NCBI GenBank assembly: GCA_029891345.1 | Contig: CM057009.1 | Span: 93,109,416-93,173,415, forward strand | Length of the DNA stretch: 64,000 nucleotides | DNA from: Dryococelus australis | Lineage: Eukaryota > Arthropoda > Insecta > Phasmatodea > Phasmatidae | Direction: 5' to 3' | Part shown: positions 1 to 12,481 of the stretch, piece after piece | How positions within the stretch are numbered: position 1 is the stretch's first letter | How the letters are laid out: every line of letters begins with the position of its first letter | Made by a program: the position numbers and the translations under genes | The notes under the pieces: generated by a model | Database searches by the model: none | What the model was told of the DNA's origin: nothing | What the model saw: only the letters and a program-made list of their open reading frames with translations

Positions 1-1850
1 CTCTGCACTGGCACGACGAGGTCCGGCAATTTTTACGGGAAAACAAAAATTTAGTGCGGTCTACTAGAAATAATAATCATCCCGAATTTTTTTATCAAAA
101 ACTTCTGACGTGGCCTGTACACACACGGCCTTACTCGGCAAAATATGGTAATATAAGAACACATTTTATTTGCACACACTTACCTCTATTCGCTTTACAG
201 ATCAAATTCACTTCGCAAAAAAAAAATTGCTCACCCAAGAAATTAGCGCCTTACGTAGGCATGGGCGCACATAAACTTAAAAAATAATTTTTATATAACT
301 ACACTGAGGAAAAATTACTAACACACAGTTATTTGTGTTACAGCAAAATAATGCTGTTTCTTCCCTTTGTTGCAAGAATATCATGTGTGTTGACCTCTGC
401 AGTGAGTTTTTCCCACGCTTTATTTTTCATTGCAACGTAATGCGTTTCACTCTTCTTAGCTTCAATATATTTTATTTTTGTAATTAACTGGCACAATATA
501 TCTTTTTCTTCTGTAGTGAAGAAAATATTTGCTGGAAGTCATTATATAGTTGAAGATGGCAAAAGAAATAAACAAAACTTCTTTTTTACCTTTTAGTGTC
601 ATCATTATTAGAATTATTTTGTGATTACAAGGCGGTGCAACAGAAGATTCCCCCCCCCCCATGTGTATTGTACCACTTCAACTTAAGTTTATTCTCACTT
701 AAGAAATCTTTTTCGGAGAACTGCGCAACACTGAAGAAAAATCTTCGATGTTTCTTATATTATACCTTACCTTTACCTTTGTCTTAAGATTTTTCTCATG
801 GAATTGTGCAATCGACCCTTTAAGTGGCACGCGTATCCTTGCTTAACTAGGAACTCAAATCCAAAGACCCATGCACTGAAGGTTGGCGTCTCAGCCAACT
901 TTGTCACGGAGGCGGTCTGTTGAAATGATGGAAGGCAATAAATAATAATACGTTATAATTAAATGGCATTGTTCTGGAAAGCACACTGAACAAGTACTCT
1001 GGTTTAGAAATGCAATCCTTGGAGCAGTACATGACGCATCCAGAGCCCAAGCATAAAACCAGATCGACTCTTTAGATACTTCTACTAGATGTCTTATCAC
1101 ACGCAACTCACAGATTTTACTACAGGCAGTTCTCATATTAGCTATACGTAGACACTCACACTCATTAACCACACCTTATTCTGATATGTATTTTAGGTAC
1201 ATTTATCTTGTTTGATATGAACACTAGGAAAACACAATCAGTAAGTCCTCATGCATTTTAAAACACGTCTCAATCGTTGTCAACAACATCTCTAATTATT
1301 AAATAAATTTATCTGTAACTATACATAGTTGCTTACAGCATACTGATCTCTTTCGTAATCAACCACGAATAAACTCAGAGACTGTAACTGCATATATTGA
1401 TTTCATCGCAACATTGCCCCGTCGTGATTTCAGCGAATTAGGAATATTACTCTCACGTACTGACATCTTATTGAAAGTGTGATAATTAAAGTTATGTATA
1501 TAATTATACACATATAATGCAATATAGTGCAACAATATTGCAGTTTTACAAGATTAACGCACGTCTAGTATTAATAATACCCGTAAAAGTGTTAAATTTA
1601 AAAGTGCGAGAAGTATAAGAAAGAAAGCATGGCATTCGAAAATGCTGTACTAACGTAAACCAGAATTTATTTTCGTGAAATGTATAACAATCCGTTCTTT
1701 ACATGTCACGTGACCGTATCAGGAACAGAGCGAAATTTGAGCCACTCCCGATAAACACACAATACTAAACAATTCCAAGTATTATGTTTATTGGATATCT
1801 TAAATATTTTTTTTAATTTATTGATTCGTTATTAAGGTAATATGTACAGT
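1..1850. other. AT-rich sequence without a recognisable gene
   Basis: Only short reading frames occur and none has a motif I recognise. At 883-903 a short inverted motif (GTTGGC...GCCAAC around GTCTCA) resembles a longer hairpin at 22,619-22,648. A C-homopolymer lies near 650-660. I see nothing else to annotate. Confidence 0.5.
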
Positions 1851-1854
1851 ATTT

Positions 1855-2400
1855 TTATTTGGTTATCTGAAAGAGTTTTCGAAAAGTGCCCCCTTAATGC
1901 TATTATTAGTAGTCAAATAATTATAGTTTTCAAAATATAACACTCAAAAGTCTCGATTTCCCGAATTCTGCAGCATACTAGACTTTGCTCCTAGATATTT
2001 TTTCCCAATCAAATTGCATTTAATGCGATCTGTATGGTACGCTGATCATACTGATTCATTATGAGTGTGATTTATAAACAGCTGAACAAGTATCGGCACT
2101 CTGAATTGTGTTGAAAATAGGAGTCAGACTTGTCATAAATATATTTTTGTTCATTCGAGCGAAACTGTTAATATTCATTTTAAAAATAGTTTAAACCATA
2201 AACTGTAGAGAAAAAATAGTTTTTGTTCCTTTGGTGGTTTGTAACACAAATGCAGTATGCCGCACTTTGACTCTAATTCAACTTTTTGAACCTGCCTATA
2301 ACACTCTTGTGTCGGAAGTTGAGTGTTACATGAAAACTATAGTAATTTGACAACTAATAACTGCATTAAGGGGGCATTTTTGGAAACCTCTCTCAGATTA
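1855..2400. repeat. Small inverted-repeat (MITE-like) element
   Basis: The sequence around 1,860-1,985 recurs as its reverse complement at about 2,290-2,400. Both arms share a block containing ATTAAGGGGGCA, followed by an A/T-rich end, with an inner GAGTGTTA segment. The unit is about 0.55 kb, has no coding capacity and ends at a run of A. A similar TTAAGGGGGCAC block occurs at 7,075-7,090 ahead of another poly(A) run, suggesting a dispersed family. I could not define target-site duplications. Confidence 0.55.
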
Positions 2401-2424
2401 AAAAAAAAAAAAAAAAAAAAAAAA
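2401..2424. repeat. Poly(A) tract
   Basis: A run of about 24 A directly follows the right arm of the inverted-repeat element. It may be a retroposon tail or a simple mononucleotide repeat. Confidence 0.8.
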
Positions 2425-3094
2425 CATAGGAGAAAGTGACCTTACAAGAACCCTGCACCAGGCACTGTGTTGGTAAAGGTAGTTTGTTCATTGCTATAAG
2501 CAATTCCTGGGGACACCCAAATTTCGCGAAAAAAAATTCCGCACGTGCTAGATTTCCATACGCTACGGGCGTACCAGCAGTTTTCTTTGAATTATTGGCT
2601 GCTTGTCTTTGTGAGAAGACATTTTCTTACTTGACTGGCCAATCAGAATTAGGTAACCTCGATACTGTACGTCTGTGATTTGCAGGCATACGCCTAAGAT
2701 GCGTGACACTTAGTTCATCCAATCACGAAAATGGATATGAGCTAAGTGTTATGAAATACAACTGGCCGTGAAATATTTTCGCGAAATCCGGGTGTCCCTA
2801 GCTATTCCTTAAACTCCAAACAAAAATTTAGAAATGATTGTAAACTAATCAAAAAAATAAGAGGAATACCAAAGAAGACGGCAGCTATTAATACAATTTA
2901 TTTATCGCGGTTTATTGACGATCAACCTGCATAGTATTGCAGTTAACATGATCTACCAGTTGATGAATTATAACATAAATATGATGTACATAAACAAGAA
3001 AACTGTTTAAAAAATCCACTTCTAGGCCGATTTTTTCTTGTCAAGGAGTTTGGTTTACGAATATCTTAAATGTGCAAGGCTTAAAGAATATTCA
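2425..3094. other. Unassigned spacer
   Basis: No gene is seen. The 80-residue frame at 2,436-2,678 has no recognisable motif and no relative elsewhere in the window. Confidence 0.4.
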
Positions 3095-3165
3095 GCTCTC
3101 AAGATCTCGTTGTTAAGAGCCGTCCAAATATTTTCACTCGCTCACTTAAACAATATATATATCTA
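3095..3165 (+). repeat. SINE 3' tail relic
   Basis: The reverse complement of this stretch matches the tail of the SINE at 19,617-19,869 as read on the plus strand: a GGCTCTTAACA block, then GAGATCTTGAGAGC, with an A/T-rich GAGCGAGTGA flank. The tRNA-like head is missing, so this is a 5'-truncated or decayed copy. Confidence 0.55.
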
Positions 3166-3299
3166 AAGGGAAACCTAAATGTGCCTAATAAATGGTACTG
3201 CCCAAACACAAGTATGTCAAAAATTGTTTTGGTAAAATTCAGTTAGAACAAAAAATATTGGCAATGCCGAACCAGGAACATTTTGTTTTAAAAAATCTG

Positions 3300-4140
3300 T
3301 TTTAAAATGACCAACAGTAGTAGGATTAAGTTGGTGAGGTGGCAATGGGATTGGGATGTGGCTTGTGGATCTGTCATTTTGGATTCCCGACTACCCGCTC
3401 TGTTAATCCGGTCATGCAACCACCATGTTGGGTTCCACCATTTTGGTAGCCAGTACGTCACCATGTTGGTGGCCAATACATCGCCATATATGTAGCCATT
3501 ATGCCGCCATATTATTAGCCAGTGTATTGCCGTATTGTTGCTCATATTCGTTCGACTGCCATTTTGGTAACCGGTATGTCATTTTTCATGCTCTTGCAAT
3601 CCGGGGGTTTTATCCGAGTGCTCCCATTTTTCTCTCTTGCATTCTTTGTTTCTCTTTCTTTCCTTCTCTTCCATTATTTCCTTTCTTTCTCTGTCCCATT
3701 GTTCACCATATGTTTACATTAGCTTTCATTTATCTCTCACATTCGTTCGACCCGCCATATTGGTTTTTAAGTTTGTCATTTGTTTTTATGTTACAGTAGG
3801 CCACTATATTTGTTTCTATGTTATTGTAGACCGCGATCTTGTTTATTTGTTTGTCATTTTTACTAGTGGCTGCCATCTTTGTTTACAAGTTATTAGAGGC
3901 CACCATCTTGGTTTTTTCGTTTTTCATTTGTTTCTCACCTTGGTTTACATCGGCTGCTGCTAGGTGGCACGCCAGTCGTTCGATTAGTTAGTTACTCACA
4001 TTTGTTCGACTGCCATCTTAGTTCTGACATTTGCCGCTAGGTTGCGTGCCAGTCGTCTGGCCTCCACATTGCTTTTGGAGTTGGCCACTAAGGGTGCTGT
4101 TATTTTTAGAACTTAAAATACCATCTGGAATGGAGTGGGA
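3300..4140. repeat. Degenerate CCAT-TTGGT repeat block, foldback-arm related
   Basis: Irregular copies of a GCCATNTTGGT-type motif recur every 25-60 bp from about 3,420 to 4,060. The same word and flanking phrases (GTTTATNTGTTACTGGAGGC style) fill the arms of the foldback element at 55,291-60,413 and the fragment at 44,118-44,700. I read this as an old, truncated arm of that family. Overlapping hydrophobic reading frames here are low-complexity by-products, not genes. Confidence 0.5.
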
Positions 4141-6871
4141 TCGAAATACCAGACCTTGAGTCGCCACTTTGCTATCGCGACATGCTCTAGGACAAGAGTT
4201 TATAAGAAGTATATAGCTTTTGGACGAATAAGTAATATCTTATTGTGGTTATGTCTTCATTACATTTTAATTTCTTATTATTTAGATTTAATTTATATAA
4301 TTTTTAAGGATATTTTTGCATACAATAAGTTTTTAAGTATATTTTTTAAGTATTTATATTTTATTACTTAGTTCTAACTTACAAATATATTATTTATATT
4401 TAACTTATGTAATTTTAAAGTATTTTTTTTTATTTTAAAAAATATAGATATTTTTTAAGTATTTTTAAATTATAATTTTATTTAAATTTTCCAAACAAAT
4501 GCATCTATCGACATGTCAAAGAATTTATATTATCAAGAAGATTTCTATTATGGGATAACAACAGTCATATATTCAAAGCATAATTTCATAAAGTAAAAGT
4601 TATGTATTTCTTTTTATTTAACTTTTATAAACACGTGTATGGAGTGATGTGTCTACAGATTCGTATTCGTTAGATAAGATTATGTTGCCAGAAAAAAATA
4701 TGATTATGTGACTATGAACAGTGCCATATTGGATTATCTTATAAGCATATAAATGTATAAGTAAATATATACCAAGTGTTATATATTATGAATGTTTATT
4801 ATTTGCACTTTTTTCAATTTTTATTTATATATAATAATTTTTTTTGACTCTCCGATAGTTAAGTATTTACATGAAGGAACTTTGTACCGTATTTTGAACT
4901 TAGAATATTTCTTCCCCTATGCTAGGACTAGTAAATTTTTTTGCTCCACACATGCCTATTGGCTTATGCCATTCCCCTTAACCTAACTTCACCTAACCTA
5001 ACCATCTAGTAAGACTTGTATGCTCTCCACACACTTTGTAGGACGTAGAATATATTTTCACATTGTGTAGAACTCGGAATATTTTCACTCAGTAACTACT
5101 ATTTTACCCCATGTAAGGACTCTGAATATATTTTATTTTATCTCTCTCGACATTCACTTAACCTAAACCGCCACACTCCAGTTTTCGCCAGACCCCTCTT
5201 CACCTCCTCGCCTTCCAGTCTTACCTGTCAACAATATCGATAATCGAATGAATCTGAGTACCAAAACATATATAATACCTTTCACCATGACATTAGCTTA
5301 CCTCAGCCATGTTATTAACAATACAGTCCTAATACCTAGATACCATCCAGTCATGCTAACCAACCATACGAGCTAAGCATTCTGCCTCTCTCATATTAAC
5401 TAGATATCACATTAAACTATTCCGCTCTTACAAACTAATCACACAATTAAATAATTAGCGTCGCACCATCGATGCTAAACTTTTATCATACTGCCAAAAT
5501 AACCAAACATGTGATCAGGACATAAAAGGTTTACGTGTATTTTTTAAATTTTATTTAGAAGTGTCTGAATTTGTGGATTAAATTAACTCATGTTCTATTA
5601 CAAATTTTCAGAGCTGTTTTGGAGCATGAGGTTTATGTAATTTTTAAATAAAAACTATTGCCTTGAAAACATTAAGTCCATGATATATGAAGGTAGACAG
5701 TTTAAAAACGTTTGTTTGTATGAAAGTATATTTAGTAAGGGTGCTGCATTTAATGGCAACTGTCAGTCACGATGCAGGTGACTTATCTTTCTTGTTATGT
5801 GAATTTTTACATTACTTTAAAATGTATGAAATATTTGGTCCCGGGTGCTCGATTGGATTGGGAAACAAGCTGTGTAAAGTGTTTACCGTTGTTATATTGT
5901 TTTACGAGTAAATTAATCAGGTGACTGTGGTCACGAGCCGTGACTTTTATTAATGTGCGACGTAAAAATATCATGAAACAAAAGAGTTTTAAAACTCCTG
6001 TAATCTGACGTTGTGAGCAACATTAAACGAGATAATATAAATTGTTTGGAAATTCTACAGTAAGTTTTGTCTTGAATTAATTTGGTATCAGTTGGCATCT
6101 ACAGGTTGAGATCCAACCTGGGTTTTGAGTGTATGTCATTAGCAAGCTTTTCCCTCCTGTTGAAAATGTATTTGATAAACCTCACACTTAATTATGAGGC
6201 ATTATATAATTACATATTGTAAGTTTATGAGGTATGTATTGGCCACGAGTATAGTGGTTACTTTTAATGGGTACATGTTTTTATGGCTTTTCAGACTTTA
6301 CTCTAGGTAGTATGAAATACTACCAACTGCCTTTAAGGGTTGTCTACTATCAAAAAATGCCAGAATAATGGAATTGAACATAGCTTAATAGAAAACAAAT
6401 CAGACTAAAATTTGTTGAACTGTACAATATAAAACATTTCTGTATGTCACATAGTAAAATACACTTCCATACAGTGTCGCGGCGTGGCGTGGTGACTCAT
6501 GCTGTACAAAAAGAATCGTCGCGGCATGTTTAGGCATTTACATCATGGGCTGGCCGGGGACAGGCGACATGCCAGCGGCGAGGTACAGGTGTATTATTCC
6601 GCTACGAATGTGACGTCTCAGCAGTCGGTGACACATGCGTACAGTGTCAAGTCAGCGATTACATCATGCCACAGAGATGGGAACTGACATCATTAAAAAA
6701 AAAATTAATTAGTCTAGATATTGAGATGGCAGAAGTGTTTGTAAAATATTTGTGAACCACATGACTGAACCCGTAATGTTTTTAAATTATTACAGAACAA
6801 ATTATTTATAATTTGTGTGTAGGAAACGGAGTTTTATTTTACGTACTGGTATATATGTAATAAAAGTTATT

Positions 6872-6897
6872 TACACACACACATACACACACACACA
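6872..6897. repeat. (CA)n microsatellite
   Basis: Alternating CA dinucleotides are interrupted by a single ATACAC variant. Confidence 0.75.
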
Positions 6898-7206
6898 TGA
6901 ACCCCGAAAATATTAGCAAATAAGCTTCCCTAGGCACATATAGAGATGCGTGTTTGAAATAATGAGAAAATTATATAACTGTAATGACTCGAGTATGTTC
7001 GTTTAAAATATGCACTTATGTCCGTGATTTACTCTTTCACAAGCTGCATATTAAAATTATATTTTTGTGTTTATTAAGGGGGCACGAATAGAGAAAAATA
7101 CTGCGAAAACGAGATTTATATCTAACATGGACACACAGTTATGTGTTTGGTAGGAATATATTAGCACGTTAAGAACTATCTGCCCAGAGTCCAGCTCGAA
7201 CAGTTT

Positions 7207-7208
7207 TG

Positions 7209-7236
<28 letters not shown>
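7207..7236. repeat. Poly(A) tract
   Basis: About 30 consecutive A. It follows a TTAAGGGGGCAC block at 7,075 and may mark another copy of the small element seen at 1,855-2,400. Confidence 0.7.
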
Positions 7237-7240
<4 letters not shown>

Positions 7241-7586
7241 TTTTAGTCTATGCTGGATATCTTTAAATTTGAGTTAATCGTATTCTGCCCTTAGTATTAC
7301 ATTTTTTTGCAATACAAAGGCCTTCGTAATCTATTGGGACTCAATCTGTAATGATTTGCATAAACCGTGGCTACGAAATTAAAGTTAGCAAAACCATTAA
7401 TAATTAGAAAAATATCTTATGAATTGGTTGGGCAACTCTTAACATATTATACCGAGTATATTCGTTCACATATGATGTGTTGCAGAATACTCATGATTAG
7501 TTTTGGAGAAGGATATTTTTTCCTGGATAATGCTGTTTGCTACTGCTTGCACCAAGAACATACTGAAATCATTTCACAGGCCCTAA

Positions 7587-9330
7587 AGTGTCAGTTGTTA
7601 AAAGAAATGACGAACGTACAGTTCATGTCAAATATTTCCTCTTTTTGCAACACCTGGTGAGAAAAATTAAGGTGTATGATAATGAGATCTTGAGAGCCGA
7701 TGAATATAGGGCTGAACTGGAATTCAAGGGCGGGGATTAGCGGGGGATCACCGAGAAAACCTCGCCAGCTATTCGAATAAGAATGTCCTACTTGGCTAAC
7801 AGATTCACTTGATCGATGCACGAATAAAGAGATTAGGGCCATTGCAAACATATAGTGGAAGAATAAACGCTGTGCATAGTGCATACAAGTAAAACCATGG
7901 GCAGGGCTTTCAAAAAAGTTTGCTGTTAACAGCCTATACTGCTTGCAAGCCAGGGGAACTTTATTTTTATATATGAAAATCGGGGAATCATGCGTATTAA
8001 GCTGAATATACTGTCGTAGGTACATGTTTTCTGTACAACCAATGTTCATCTCGAAAACAGCATTGATAGTAGAATATAATTTTCTTAAATGCTTATAGTC
8101 CATTTCATATAACTTGAGTAGATTTTGACAGTTCTTGAAAAGAAGCGTGTTCACGATGTATCCCTCCGCTACAGATGGTCTGCCGTTGAAGAAAACAAAC
8201 TACGAATATAATGACAGGCACTGAAGAATGGATAGTTTGTGTCCATTACGAAAGCTAAGCTGGTAGCCATTCCCAACTGTTTTATTTTTGTTATGCCCAA
8301 ATAATATACGAGTTACGGTTCTGTTAATTTTGTTGGTGTGGTCAAGTTAGGAAAATGTACATTTGGAAAACCTCCCGTAATACGAATTGATCAGAAAAAT
8401 TCAACTTTCCATATAAAAATCGTTACAAATTCAGTAAAATAAATTGGAGCAAAACAAGGTTTCTTTAACTCGAAAATACATTGAAAATATTCTAAAATAA
8501 TTTATGAAAATATTATTTTTAAATTGCACGAACATACCGTTTACTTCGTAGTTTCCAAACACGTACCGTAACTAACTTTTGGATGATTACTTCATTAAAA
8601 TCAATTGTTGGCCACTGATACAAAATAATTTACATGCTGACTTGTGCAATTAACAAAACAATTGAAACCAGCAAATTTATATTTCATAACGTAAATACCT
8701 TTTCTCTAACGCTTCGCAATGTTCGCAGAAAATGGTGGTCCACTACAAAAAAAGTGGCTGACACTCAAGCAGACAACATTTTAAGGTGACTTCGACGAAC
8801 TAATGAAATACCCAAATACAAAAATATTACTAACTGCAAATATGTAGATAAATTATGATGAAAGAGAGCTCAATGACATTTCACCGGGTGGGTGGAGAAC
8901 TTTCAAATGCTCTACCGTTGGAAAAATTTTACCATTTAATGATGGTGTTGCAAATCAGAATGATATAATTAGTATGTACTCTACTCCCATGCTGTTGTCT
9001 CGGAAGGAGATTAAGTTTGAGATTGGGGATCAAATATTGTTATATCGGAAGTTGGTCGGTATTATTGGAAATATGCATGTATTGAGTCATGCCGAAATTA
9101 TGTTTAATCCATAAATCATAAGTGTTTATTGGTCGTAATATTTTGTGGTTTTAATTTTTTATTTTAACGATTGATTTTATAATAATTATGATCCTTTTCA
9201 TATTGAGGTTTGTTATGAGAGGTAATTACACAGACTTACATACTTGCAACTGATTAACCCACACCCCTGTGACATTCGACAGTGATATCAGTTCCAGTAG
9301 GGTACTCACTAGGAGCATGCCACCCTTATA
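7587..9330 (+). repeat. Left terminal inverted repeat of element 1
   Basis: Reading inward, this arm matches the reverse complement of the right arm: GTTCATGTCAAATATTTCC near the tip, an ATATGAAATGGACTA stretch at 8,100, GTTATGCC at 8,290 and the CACACCCCTGTGAC stretch at 9,260. Similarity fades between 9,330 and 9,460. It contains a SINE tail (7,650-7,790) also present in the other arm. Confidence 0.85.
7650..7790 (-). repeat. SINE body/tail relic inside left arm
   Basis: Minus-strand sequence matches the body and tail of the SINEs at 19.6 and 22.1 kb (CTCGCC..., then GGCTCTCAAGATCTCATT). The same relic sits at the mirror position in the right arm (21,460-21,640), so it was already part of the arms. 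Confidence 0.55.
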
Positions 9331-9459
9331 GTGGCATACAGTAGTAATTGAACAGTTGGTTTTAGATCCAACATGCACCACATAAGCCTGTATTTGGCCA
9401 TTACTATTTTAATTAGACAGATGTAATTAGTATTTATAAGAAACTAATTGGTCTTTAAT

Positions 9460-10022
9460 TAAAAAAAATTCTACATTATAATCTTTAATGCTGAGTATTA
9501 TTTTCTTCTACAATCACAATACCAACATAATGACATGCATCCTACAACAACCATCAACAGGCACAGAAATTTGCAAATGGTGTTGGAGTACTTTTTTTTT
9601 AGTTTACAAGTTCTACTTGAGTCATTTAGTAATAAGTGCATCTTCACATTTCACAGTATCTTAAAACATATAATTAAATTACAACCAAAACACACCTCAA
9701 GTGCGTATTGTCCCTACAATTCACCTTAGATGTTAATAAGTTCGCTGTCAGTGGCCATAGTGCAGCATCGTCCGAAATCCGGGAGCGACCCCAGAACATA
9801 TGATTGTTTATTCATTTAGATAAAAATTGAAGTAATAAAATATATATATAAAATTACATTTTTATCATTAGGAATTAATTTAAGAGAAGATAAATTAATT
9901 TTATTGTACAGAAATGACGAAGGAAAAACCAAATAAAAAACACAAATATATTTTCATTCACTATTTATTTAGTACCCAGTCAATTCAAAACACATTTATA
10001 ATTTAAAAAAAATATGAGTTCT
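9460..10022. other. Spacer inside element 1
   Basis: AT-rich, between the left arm and the first readable minus-strand ORF. The 64-residue frame at 9,535 has no recognised motif and no counterpart elsewhere in the window. Confidence 0.4.
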
Positions 10023-10700
10023 TCTAGTTCTCTACTTTAGAAGACTGTCATATACAAGGCTAAGTAGTTCTGGAAAAAATTGTAAGCATAACCTTCTTGC
10101 GAAAGGCAGCACCAGTCTCTGGATCATGACGATGTCCATCGGTCCCCAGGCGACCATCTACCTCATCATAGTCCACTGCAGATCTTTCTCCTTCTTAACA
10201 GTTGGTTCCACGACTTCTGCCTCTCCAGTGGTGGGACCACCGCCTACAGCAGGTCCAGCATCTACAGCTCTAGGAATATTCACTGCTGGGTGGTACCGAC
10301 TGGTAGATGCAGGTTCGTTTCCCAATATGGAGGTAGATACATCCATGGTGGGTACTGTCACGAGTGTCTGGCATCGACGCTGTACTAGTAAATGCCAGGT
10401 CGTCTGGCTGACAGAATTCTTCTTGGGCCTAGGATGCTGTGAAGGTTCGTGCCTTGTCTGGTACAGCTCTACGGCACAGTCTGTTGCGTGGATGGTAGCA
10501 GGCAGCTGGGCCGAGGCGATGATTTGGTCGGTGGTGTAGGGCAGCTGCATCTGCGGTGTCATGTGGAACGCGACACAGGCCGAACGTTCTGGAGAGTCCA
10601 ACTGAAACTGCGTTGGTTCGTAGGCGACTGGATAATTCGCAAAACATCAATGCTTCATGCTGCTACCATCGCAGGTCTCGGTGTAGGTGTGCAGATAACG
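10023..10700 (-). pseudogene. Polinton ORF of unknown function
   Basis: The minus strand holds an open stretch of 147 codons (10,601-10,158) that reads on upstream through one stop to about 10,700 and downstream through another stop to about 10,036. The product would be proline-, threonine- and alanine-rich in the middle (TAGPAVGGGPTTGE-like) with a short basic KKEKDLQW segment, followed by a hydrophobic LVLPFARRL end. It is followed by AT-rich sequence and lies on the capsid-gene strand, so it may be a further virion gene of element 1. I do not recognise the family. A plus-strand frame over the same bases is a shadow. The region is more GC-rich than its flanks, like the capsid genes. Confidence 0.4.
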
Positions 10701-10719
10701 ATATTTTGCAATGAAACTA

Positions 10720-11990
10720 TTTAATGCTGACATAGAGGCTTGGTATTTGGATAATTGTTCGTAGGACAGAATGGAGTCATGGTGACAGTCAGACCTCTAG
10801 GCGACGACTATTTAAGCGTGTTTTTTTATCTACCTTATTTCTAAGTATTAAATGTACGACCGAAGGTAGGGTCGGGTTCTAATTGCGTCTCAGGGTGAAC
10901 ACCATACACCTAAAAGAGAGGGAATTGCATGATAAGGAGGCGGACATCGCGGCAGTGAGGGATTAGGTAGCCATGGCCAGCGTTTAGGGCCATCACTACC
11001 TCCTTAAGTGTACCTAAAGTTGTACTATAGTTAAGAAGGGGGGGGGGGGGGCAAAACCCGCATAGACACAGTAAAACCCCTCCCGACAGGAAAGAGTTCA
11101 AAACTTGTGGAAGCATTAAGAAATGCTACAGGAGATAGCAGATATGGAATCCATGCTGGTTTAATAGGTGATGAAGAACTAGTAGAGAGGCGACGGGGCT
11201 TGTGGGCTAGCATGTTAGAGGCACATGCGCCCTTGAGGTGGGACTGTCATCCATATTCCTGCGCAGGTCGCCTGACTGCCCGCACAGCAATATGGACAGC
11301 AGTGACTTCAGGCAGTGTCCTTAAGCATTCAGCCGAGGGCGCAAGAAATCCGGGCAGCTCAGTCATAGCACCTACTACATCTTAGCTCTTCTGCGCCGAA
11401 ATCAGGAACTTCAAATCGCAGGTGAAGGTGGGGAGTAACGGATCGGGTAGCCACCCCCTCCCCCTCCTCCAAAATCTCTCTCGGTCGTAGGTGAGCAGCT
11501 CTCGGCGGGACATCCAAGAGTTACCAGTTGTGGAGGCGAATCCGCTGGCCCACGAGTGAAGGCTGACGCCATTGCTTCCAAGTTCCGATGCTGTTCCATT
11601 CCATTCCATTCCACATGCATCCACAGTCGACTGCCTGCAGAATCCAGCAGTGAGGTGGTTTTTCAACTTCGCATGTTCCAGACCTCTGGATTGCCCCCAG
11701 TCTCCCCGCCTTGATCGTTGGGCTGCCCCTAGCAGACGTGCGAAGCCATCTTCAACTGGGCCACCCAGGCTCCCGATGCACACAACCGTCCGCCAGGGGA
11801 GCCAGAACCCGAATCTAATTGAGCGCACCGATTGTTCCTACTTATATATAATACGTACGATGGACAAGTGTTCCACCACACCAAAACTATAATTCTTGTA
11901 CATTTCGGGTGACTTTGTGTCTAGTCATAACTTACCGATTCACGGTTCAAGGACGAGGCAAACCATTTGTGCATCAGATGTACTTTTCTC
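10720..11990. other. GC-rich block of unknown origin in element 1
   Basis: Base composition jumps here relative to both sides. There is a run of about 14 G at 11,038-11,051, a GGGTAGCC phrase twice (about 10,960 and 11,445) and a CATTC pentamer run at 11,595-11,610. Frames of 92-148 codons exist on both strands (11,107-11,385 plus; 11,382-11,828 minus), none with a recognisable domain. It could be a later insertion or unrelated sequence brought in when PolB was lost. I cannot name it. Confidence 0.35.
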
Positions 11991-12004
11991 CACGCGCATG
12001 TATA

Positions 12005-12480
12005 GACAGATTTTGATCTGTCGGGGATGTATCAGTGCTGGTCGTCGTAAAGTTTCGCCAGCTTGCGCAGATAAGAACATTCATACTCGCACTGCACATT
12101 GATGATTTGAACTTTGTTTTTGCCCAAGTCGCTCAGCCATTTCTTCTGCTCAGGCCCTGCCACGTAAACCAGTCTTTGCAGATACTGCATCAGCAAGTCA
12201 CGCAGCATGTTTTCCACCTCTTGGTATGGAATATTACCTTCGTACCACTCCAGTCTGTGGTGGTACTTGGTCAGCTAGTCGTTCGTCTTCTTGCATTTAT
12301 CGTCCAAGAGTTTCCACGAATAAGGGGGCAGAAGGAGCACGTGTACATTTTGCCATTGTTGTCGTAGGTCACTGCCATATCCTTGAGCACATAGCCACTT
12401 TGGCTGTGGACGCCTTCCATGTTACAGTACTTCCTGATACAAACTGAGGTGAGAAGTAGTGATAATCTCCTTTATATATG
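12005..12480 (-). pseudogene. Small Polinton ORF following the major capsid gene
   Basis: Directly after the capsid gene the minus strand carries a broken ORF with a recognisable style: DMAVTYDNNGKMYTC...CPL, later ENMLRDLLMQYLQRLVYVAG, then GPEQKKWLSDLG and a cysteine-containing end. Proteins with a KG/GxEKKxWL segment followed by CP..KL are, as I remember them, common companions of Maverick-like elements and have no assigned function. At least two frameshifts interrupt it. Same strand and tight spacing with the capsid genes suggest one late block. Confidence 0.45.
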
Positions 12481-12481
12481 C

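Larger units (their letters stand above)
4141..7586. other. AT-rich spacer with simple repeats
   Basis: No recognisable gene lies here. At 4,979-5,005 a few ACCTAACCTAACC units resemble the TTAGG telomere repeat of insects, but far too few for a telomere. A (CA)n run lies at 6,872-6,897 and a run of about 30 A at 7,207-7,236. A locally GC-rich stretch near 6,480-6,680 contains a 62-residue frame with no recognisable motif. Confidence 0.45.

Noticed and set aside
3425..3963. Three overlapping hydrophobic plus-strand frames that look like membrane proteins
   Set aside because: T-rich low-complexity sequence built from the repeated CCAT-TTGGT motif; no conserved domain.
4979..5005. Interstitial insect telomere array (CCTAA)n
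   Set aside because: Only two or three imperfect units; compatible with chance.
11107..11828. Coding genes in the GC-rich block of element 1
   Set aside because: Frames are open on both strands because of composition, and none matches a Polinton protein I know.
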